This document shows positions 29,495-34,200 of a DNA stretch of 34,200 nucleotides, one piece after another. Source of the DNA: Clostridia bacterium (lineage in GTDB: Bacteria > Bacillota > DSM-521 > Neomoorellales > Neomoorellaceae). The notes under the pieces are model-generated. The model saw only the letters and a list, made by a program, of their open reading frames with translations, made no database searches and was not told the DNA's origin. The stretch lies in NCBI GenBank assembly GCA_030445865.1, contig JASUSV010000016.1, positions 1-34,200 on the forward strand. The letters are read 5' to 3'. Position numbers and translations under genes: made by a program. Position 1 is the first letter of the stretch, and the number at the start of each line of letters is the position of its first letter.

Positions 29495-30999
29495 CCGCTG
29501 ATATCCGTCTCCTCCGTTGCTTCCATAGGCCCGACTCCCTCTTCCCAGGACAGCACGCGCCCCGGGTCCAAAAGTATTACGTTACGCTCGCTGCTAAACT
29601 TGGCTATCCCTGCCACGAAAGACTGGATCCTGTCCTTCACCAAAACTTGTGGAGTAGCTTCAATGCTGCTCACACTGATCTTCGCTACTTCCTTTACGCC
29701 GTCAACCATGAGACCCATCACTGAAGCATCCCCTTCGCAGATTAAGATTCGCACTTGTTCATCCATTTCTCTCTCGGGATAGCCGAATTTGCACCGCAAG
29801 TCGATAATCGGAACTATGCTCCCTCGAAGGTTCAATATCCCCTTCACGAAGTCAGGCGTCCTAGGTACGGCGGTTATGCGTCCCACGCGAATTATCTCGC
29901 GCACACTGTCTATAGGCAGGGCAAACTCTTCCTCACCCAAGATGAAAGTCACAAGTTGCCGCTCCTCTTCCAGTACCCTCCGGCTCCCAACACTGACTTC
30001 CTCTGCCTCACCCTGTTCCCACTCCGTAAGAAACGAAACGTCCCGCAACAGTTTGGAGGCGTCAAGCACAAATAACATACGCTCGTCAGATAGGCGACAT
30101 ATGGCGGTAAACTCGTCTCCGGCACGCCGCACTACCACAGGCACCGGCTCCAAGAGCCGCTCCGCCACCCTCAGAACCTCAGCTACGCTGTCCACTACAA
30201 GTCCAACCGCTACTCTCTTGCCTTCCCCCACGTAGACCACTACTATCCTACCGCCAGCAACCTCGCCCTCAGGAAGGCCGAAAAGCCTCCTCATACTGAT
30301 AAGAGGTAAAACCCTGTCCCGTAACGACACCAATCCCAGTACGTAAGGAGGAGCATCAGGCACTGCATTCCAGCTTTCCGGCAAATGCACTATTTCTTGA
30401 ACACCAGCGATGTCCAAAGCATACTCCTCTTTCCCTACTCGGAAGGTCAAAAGTTGTTGCTCGTTCTCCTGGGCCCTGCTTTCTTCTTCTCCCGCACCAC
30501 GGTTCTCGTACTCTTTAGTGTCGTTAAGGAAAGCAAGCTTGCTGTCGTTTAAACCCAGGTCTTTAAGCATCTGATCCATCTCTATAAGAAGCACAAGCTT
30601 GCCCTCGCCCACACGTGCTGCCTTGGTTACGTAACCTTCGGTATCACCTTTTTCCCGGAATTCATCTACGGCTTCTCTTGGGATATCTACAACGCCGTCT
30701 ACCCGGTCCACTACATACCCCGCCTGCTTCCCTCCAGCATTGGCCACTATCACCCGGTTGCTCTCGTCATCATCCGTACCGCTTATACCTAACCGTAAGC
30801 GGGTGTCATAAATCGGGAGAATGTTGCCCCTGAGGTTGGCGAGCCCCCGCATGTACGGGGGCATCAGGGGCACCTTTACTACGTAAGGAACTCGAATAAT
30901 CTCCTGGAGGTACTCTATGGCTATGCCGAAGCTTTCCTGGCCCAAACGAAACACCACGTATTGATCAAGGCTTGCAACCGAACCACCGGCTACTGCCAT
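29491..30999 (-). CDS. Triple CheW-domain coupling protein
   Basis: 502 residues made of three complete CheW domains at about 11-150, 180-322 and 345-486, joined by short acidic Glu-rich linkers. Each has the conserved receptor/kinase-contact segment: RGLANLRGNILPIYD, LGLVSLRDRVLPLIS and KGILNLRGSIVPIID. A normal CheW is about 150 residues, so this is a threefold fusion. It should couple the MCP to the kinase P5 and could set the geometry of an array. The copies are clearly divergent in sequence, so the fusion is not recent. The start is ATG with GAGGAGG upstream, 30 nt after mcp. Confidence 0.92.
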   Translation of the reverse strand: MAVAGGSVASLDQYVVFRLGQESFGIAIEYLQEIIRVPYVVKVPLMPPYMRGLANLRGNILPIYDTRLRLGISGTDDDESNRVIVANAGGKQAGYVVDRVDGVVDIPREAVDEFREKGDTEGYVTKAARVGEGKLVLLIEMDQMLKDLGLNDSKLAFLNDTKEYENRGAGEEESRAQENEQQLLTFRVGKEEYALDIAGVQEIVHLPESWNAVPDAPPYVLGLVSLRDRVLPLISMRRLFGLPEGEVAGGRIVVVYVGEGKRVAVGLVVDSVAEVLRVAERLLEPVPVVVRRAGDEFTAICRLSDERMLFVLDASKLLRDVSFLTEWEQGEAEEVSVGSRRVLEEERQLVTFILGEEEFALPIDSVREIIRVGRITAVPRTPDFVKGILNLRGSIVPIIDLRCKFGYPEREMDEQVRILICEGDASVMGLMVDGVKEVAKISVSSIEATPQVLVKDRIQSFVAGIAKFSSERNVILLDPGRVLSWEEGVGPMEATEETDISG

Positions 31000-31029
31000 A
31001 TACCTTCCTCCTCGTTTGCCCCGATTTCT

Positions 31030-32973
31030 TTAGCCCTGCTGGAGTTCGTCCGCCAGGGCCGCAATCTCCTCGATAGCCTGGGCAAGCTCCTTCATGCCTT
31101 CGGCCTGCTGGCGGCTGGCCGCGGCCGCTTCTTCTGCCGCCTTGCTGGCTTCCTGGGCAGACGTCGCTATCTGCTCTACTCCTTTAGTTGCCTCTTCCAC
31201 CCTTAGAAGGCTTTCGTCTGCCTGCCTTTTAACTGCTTGCACCCCTTCAAGGACCACTCGCATGTCGGCCTCGATAATATCAAGGTCGGCCGTCGTCTTT
31301 TTGGCCTTTTCCGCTTCTTTCTGAACTACTTCTCCAATACTGGTAATGTCGCGGAGAACGTTCATGACTTGCTCCTGGATACCCTTTACCATTTCCTTGA
31401 TCTGTTCAGCGTTGCGGGCGCTCTCTTGGGCAAGGTTCCGGATGTCCGACGCCACTACCGCGAACCCCTTCCCGTACTCGCCCGCCCGGGCCGCCTCTAT
31501 GGCGCCGCTTACCGCCAGCATATTAGTCTGGATGCTCACGCTCGCAATAGTATCCACTATCTTATCGATCATGCGGGCGTTCCGCTCAAGCTGGTTGACC
31601 TTTTGGGCATTCTCGAGGTTAACCGCCGCTGCACGCCTGATACCTTCGATAAGCTCATTTGCCCTCGCTTTGTTGGCAGCCAGCAGGTCGCTTAGTTCCT
31701 GGGTCGCCGTCCTGGACTCTTCGGCTTCCTTCGCAATTACCCCCATCGATTTTTCAATCTGCTTGATGGCGCTGGAAGCTTCTTCGGACGCTGAAGCCTG
31801 CTGCTCTGCCGATTTCGCAATTTGATTTAGGGCCGCGTTGATCTCTTCTGCCGAACGGCTGGCCTCCTCAATGGCCGAGGATAGCTCTTCCGCCGCTGCC
31901 GCCAGACTCTCTGCAGATTTGACCACATCAGTCGAGTGCTTGAGTTCATCAGCCAGGTCTGCTAAATTATTACTGCTGCTACTTACCTCGGCCAGCGCCC
32001 GGGCCTGTTGTTCAACCCCCTGCAAGGCCTGCTCGGTGGCGCTGGCCTGCTCCTCAGCTGTGGCCGCTATCTGCTCGCTGCCCTTCTGGAACTCGGCTAC
32101 CGCTTTTTCTACTTCAGTGATAAGCTGCTCAATTCTGGCGGCTCCCTCCACTACATTGGCTATGGAAGCAGCTATCTTCTTAAGCTCCTCAGTGATAACC
32201 TTGCCCTTTTCCGTCTCGCCCCTGGCTACCTCAGCCGCCTTGTTGATGGCTTCGGCCACCATTCGTACGTCTTCCTGCACGCTGTCTACTATCTTTCGTA
32301 TGTCGCTGGCCGCCTTCTCGGAAGTTTCCGCTAGAGTCCTCACTTCGTCCGCCACCACAGCAAACCCGCGGCCGTGCTCCCCAGCCCGCGCCGCCTCAAT
32401 CGCAGCGTTCAAGGCCAGGAGGTTTGTCTGGTCGGCTATCCTCACCACGGTCCGCACGATCTCGCCGATCTTGGACGCCTCTTCTTCCAGCTGCGCTACC
32501 AGCCTGGCTGACTCCTCGCTCCTGGCTGCACTGGCGTCTACCCCTTGTATCAGAACCTCAATATCGTCACTCGTGCGGCCTACAAGGCCCCTGATGGCTT
32601 CGCAGCGGGCCAGCGACTCCCGGGCCTGCTTCACCGAAGCTCTCGCAGCTTCGCCAATAACCCGAATGGCGGCCAGGGACTGCTGGGTAGCTCCGCTGGC
32701 CTCCTGCGCCCCGCTAGCTATCTGCTCCATGGCGGTGCGCAATTCCTGTACTGCACTGGAGGCCTGCTCCACGCCAGAGGAGAGCTCCTCCGTCGCACTG
32801 GCTATCCGCTCGGCTATCTGCTGCTGCTTCGCAAAGGTACGCGCTTGCCGCCGGCGCGCCTCCATTTCCTTCTTGTCACCTTCTCTGACCACGCCGGCCT
32901 TGGCGGTCTCGCTGTACACCCCCCGGGCGCCAGTCGGTAAAGGTTCCAGCGTCTTAGCAGGATTGGTGGGCAT
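31030..32973 (-). CDS. Soluble chemoreceptor with two tandem signalling domains
   Basis: 647-residue methyl-accepting chemotaxis protein, almost entirely coiled coil, with no membrane segment, PAS, GAF, Cache or HAMP domain visible. Two hairpin tips are present: [21 protein letters not shown] (about 179-199) and [21 protein letters not shown] (479-499). Flanking segments also repeat exactly 300 residues apart (EELSS at 62 and 362; EQIA at 300 and 600), so the whole signalling unit is duplicated without indels. The first 50 residues are basic and unstructured-looking. The start is ATG at 32973 with AAGGAGG 10 nt upstream; a TTG at 32982 is too close to that site. It should feed the triple CheW and split kinase. 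Confidence 0.93.
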   Translation of the reverse strand: MPTNPAKTLEPLPTGARGVYSETAKAGVVREGDKKEMEARRRQARTFAKQQQIAERIASATEELSSGVEQASSAVQELRTAMEQIASGAQEASGATQQSLAAIRVIGEAARASVKQARESLARCEAIRGLVGRTSDDIEVLIQGVDASAARSEESARLVAQLEEEASKIGEIVRTVVRIADQTNLLALNAAIEAARAGEHGRGFAVVADEVRTLAETSEKAASDIRKIVDSVQEDVRMVAEAINKAAEVARGETEKGKVITEELKKIAASIANVVEGAARIEQLITEVEKAVAEFQKGSEQIAATAEEQASATEQALQGVEQQARALAEVSSSSNNLADLADELKHSTDVVKSAESLAAAAEELSSAIEEASRSAEEINAALNQIAKSAEQQASASEEASSAIKQIEKSMGVIAKEAEESRTATQELSDLLAANKARANELIEGIRRAAAVNLENAQKVNQLERNARMIDKIVDTIASVSIQTNMLAVSGAIEAARAGEYGKGFAVVASDIRNLAQESARNAEQIKEMVKGIQEQVMNVLRDITSIGEVVQKEAEKAKKTTADLDIIEADMRVVLEGVQAVKRQADESLLRVEEATKGVEQIATSAQEASKAAEEAAAASRQQAEGMKELAQAIEEIAALADELQQG

Positions 32974-33030
32974 AATTATCAAGCCTCCTTGAGTTTTAAA
33001 TTAAGTTTTAAAATCTTATTTTACCCAAAA

Positions 33031-33624
33031 TTAGAAAGAGCGAATTAAGTCAAATTTTTGGTTCGCTATTACTTTGAGCAAGTAACCCGCAATCTCAGCG
33101 TCCAACTTCCCCTTGTAAGCCTCCTCCATGACGATATCCAGGGCTTTCCTTACCGGCAGCGCCCCGCGATAGGGCCGAGGACTTACTAGAGCAGAAAATA
33201 CATCGGCCACTGCTATTAAACGACCGCCTGCGCTTAATCCCTCCCCCGTGAGCCCCCGCGGGTACCCGCTGCCGTCCAACCTCTCATGGTGTTGCTCGCA
33301 CGCCTCGATAATAGCAGGGTGGTAACGGTAATACTTTAATATCTGGCCAGTGTACGTAACATGTGCCTCCATAGCCCGGCGCTCGGCAGGCGTAAACACC
33401 TTCCTGCTCATCAAGACGCTCCGCGGTATGTACATCTTGCCTATGTCGTGGAGCAACCCGGCCTCGTAAAGCCACCCGTACCCGCCCCCAAAACCAATCT
33501 CCGCACATAACCGCCAGACTAGCTCCGCCACCGCAAAGCTGTGGGTAGCAGTTACACGGTCTACCGCCTCTAACTGTTGCATAAGATAATTTGTAGTCCT
33601 CGATGGTGTCGCGCCGGAAACCAT
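33031..33624 (-). CDS. HD-GYP domain phosphodiesterase
   Basis: 197-residue stand-alone HD-GYP protein, predicted to hydrolyse c-di-GMP or a related dinucleotide. Metal-ligand and signature residues are present: His28, HDIGK at 59-63, His88, HHERLDGSGYP at 112-122 and the ADVFSAL motif. There is no sensor or receiver domain, so regulation must come through partners or expression. The start is ATG at 33624 with AAGGAG 9 nt upstream; a TTG at 33645 precedes that site. It heads the chemotaxis-type operon, 57 nt before mcp. Confidence 0.9.
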   Translation of the reverse strand: MVSGATPSRTTNYLMQQLEAVDRVTATHSFAVAELVWRLCAEIGFGGGYGWLYEAGLLHDIGKMYIPRSVLMSRKVFTPAERRAMEAHVTYTGQILKYYRYHPAIIEACEQHHERLDGSGYPRGLTGEGLSAGGRLIAVADVFSALVSPRPYRGALPVRKALDIVMEEAYKGKLDAEIAGYLLKVIANQKFDLIRSF

Positions 33625-33785
33625 ATTTTGCCTCTCCTTATACAAGAACCCTTGGGCTTAGCCCTGAGCCCTTGTGGCGTCAGCGCTTAATAACACGCGT
33701 AGAAAAAACCTCGCTTATTCTCCACCCATGGCATTTTCGCCCCTATCTGTCTCCGCGATGCCCTGCCCCACGAAAATACCAGACT

Positions 33786-33824
33786 TAAAGAAAAGCACAC
33801 GGGAGCAGGCGACCTGCTCCCGTG
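33786..33824 (-). terminator. Strong intrinsic terminator in the leader of the signalling operon
   Basis: Perfect 12-bp stem CACGGGAGCAGG-TCG-CCTGCTCCCGTG (33824-33798) followed by TGCTTTTCTTT on the minus strand. It could end an upstream transcript or act as an attenuator controlled by the preceding foldable segment. Confidence 0.85.
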
Positions 33825-33960
33825 AACAGTGACAACCTGACTCCCCGGTACCCTGGCAGCCTGCCGACAATAGCCGATGAGGGGCTTCATGCCCTGGCCC
33901 TGCCCCGACCTCTTGGGGGCTTGCCCCTAAAAACAAGCGGCAGCACATCTTACCGGAGGA
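33825..33960 (-). promoter_or_regulatory. Candidate structured RNA leader (attenuator or riboswitch-like)
   Basis: The GC-rich minus-strand segment directly before the terminator can form several hairpins: GGGGC-AA-GCCCC around 33927-33916, GCCCC with GGGGC around the CAAGAGGTC loop, GGGC-ATGAA-GCCC near 33890, and GGCAG-G-CTGCC near 33855. Segment order faintly echoes the c-di-GMP-I riboswitch, but its invariant GGGACGCAAAGCC and GNRA loop are not present. The class, if any, is unknown. Confidence 0.35.
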
Positions 33961-34033
33961 GCCCTGTTAAGTTGTTTCTTACTTGAAATTAATCTATGCC
34001 TTTGGCCAAACTTTATTTCACCTAGGGGAGGGT

Positions 34034-34047
34034 CCCCCCCCCCCCCC
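34034..34047. repeat. Homopolymer tract of 14 C (G14 on the minus strand)
   Basis: Fourteen consecutive C directly after GGGT, about 410 nt upstream of the HD-GYP start. Such tracts slip during replication and are also prone to sequencing error. On the minus strand it lies in a short frame starting at the ATG at 34074, which ends at 34018 with 14 G but would run on to about 33927 with 13 G. Confidence 0.95.
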
Positions 34048-34170
34048 GTTACCATATATTACCAACAATTGCATCACTAATCTTCTTGTCCTCCCAAGAG
34101 CCCGTTTTAGCCTTCTTAAATCCCTTTCGCGTTGTTCTCACTATACACTGCTTTTAGGCTGTATCTATAA

Positions 34171-34177
34171 TTCGACA
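34171..34177 (-). promoter_or_regulatory. Spo0A-box-like heptamer TGTCGAA
   Basis: Exact match to the 0A-box core TGTCGAA, read on the minus strand and followed by TTATAG, an AT-rich -10-like stretch. A heptamer can occur by chance, and the distance to the first gene is over 500 nt, so the assignment is tentative. Confidence 0.35.
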
Positions 34178-34200
34178 TTCCTTGCCAAATTCCTCCTCAA

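Larger units (their letters stand above)
33625..34200. other. Gene-free leader upstream of the HD-GYP/chemotaxis operon
   Basis: About 576 nt without a convincing gene. Reading the minus strand it contains, in order, a Spo0A-box-like TGTCGAA, a G14 tract, a GC-rich foldable segment, a strong terminator, and about 160 nt leading to the HD-GYP ribosome site. The decamer GCCCTGCCCC occurs on both sides of the terminator (33760-33769 and 33897-33906, plus strand). I see no good sigma-A promoter between the terminator and the gene. Confidence 0.6.

Noticed and set aside
31838-32992. A 384-codon plus-strand frame opposite the MCP gene
   Set aside because: Its product is a Ser/Ala-rich antisense shadow of the repetitive coiled coil. 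No ribosome site or family similarity is seen, while the minus-strand MCP is unmistakable.
33687-33948. Minus-strand frames of 67-77 codons over the leader
   Set aside because: They run through the perfect terminator hairpin and GC-rich foldable segment, contain many Cys, Pro and Gly, and match no family; they are better explained as RNA structure.
33825-33960. Calling a c-di-GMP-I (GEMM) riboswitch
   Set aside because: The order of short motifs is suggestive, but the invariant GGGACGCAAAGCC core and GNRA-capped stem are absent, so only an unclassified foldable segment is reported.
34171-34195. A sigma-54 -24/-12 promoter at TTGGCA near the window edge
   Set aside because: TTGGCA resembles the -24 element, but the position expected for the -12 GC reads CG, so the match is not sufficient.
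34154-34198. Possible C-terminal fragment of a gene entering from beyond the window
   Set aside because: The minus-strand frame gives only about 14 residues before TAA, too short to support.

Overview
All protein genes called here lie on the minus strand. Protein content and gene order point to a GC-rich, anaerobic, Moorella-like member of the Clostridia (Firmicutes). The evidence is a rapZ-yvcK-whiA block, a DUF1405/YpjA homologue, a YvoF-like acyltransferase, an AbrB-type protein, and strong AGGAGG ribosome sites with frequent TTG starts. The genus is inferred from memory of such genomes and was not tested.

Layout, following transcription from high to low coordinates. (1) 33625-34200 is a gene-free leader holding a Spo0A-box-like heptamer, a run of 14 C, a GC-rich foldable segment and a strong intrinsic terminator. 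(2) 33624-24051 is a ten-gene signalling operon: HD-GYP phosphodiesterase, a soluble chemoreceptor with two complete signalling domains, a triple-CheW protein, CheB, a HEAT-repeat protein, CheR, CheY, a CheA kinase lacking its phosphotransfer domain, a separate Hpt-P2 protein, and a small AbrB-like protein followed by a terminator. (3) 23925-18874 holds uvrB and uvrA, separated by 219 nt of possibly structured DNA. (4) 18864-14464 is an RND efflux pair (lipoprotein adaptor and SwrC/AcrB-type pump) with a perfect sigma-A promoter, a TetR-type palindrome at its start site and its own terminator, set between uvrA and uvrC. (5) 14392-6081 is uvrC, a Cof-type HAD phosphatase, rapZ, yvcK, whiA, an acyltransferase, DUF1405 and rpoN, ending in a terminator. 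(6) 5947-129 is the lower glycolysis operon gap-pgk-tpiA-gpmI-eno. (7) 1-128 is an intergenic end with hairpins.

The most unusual part is the chemotaxis-type operon. The kinase is divided into two proteins in inverted order: P3-P4-P5 comes first and P1-P2 follows, so phosphotransfer must occur in trans. The only receptor has no membrane segment and no sensor domain. It consists of two copies of a full signalling domain in an exact 300-residue register. Three CheW domains are fused in one chain. CheC, CheD, CheV and flagellar genes are absent from the window, while an HD-GYP protein heads the operon. This suggests a signalling array whose output may be c-di-GMP or another cellular function rather than classical flagellar taxis; that output is inference.

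Several starts were moved inward from the longest possible reading frame, using Shine-Dalgarno spacing and family N-termini (eno, gpmI, pgk, gap, whiA, yvcK, the HAD gene, cheA, mcp, HD-GYP).
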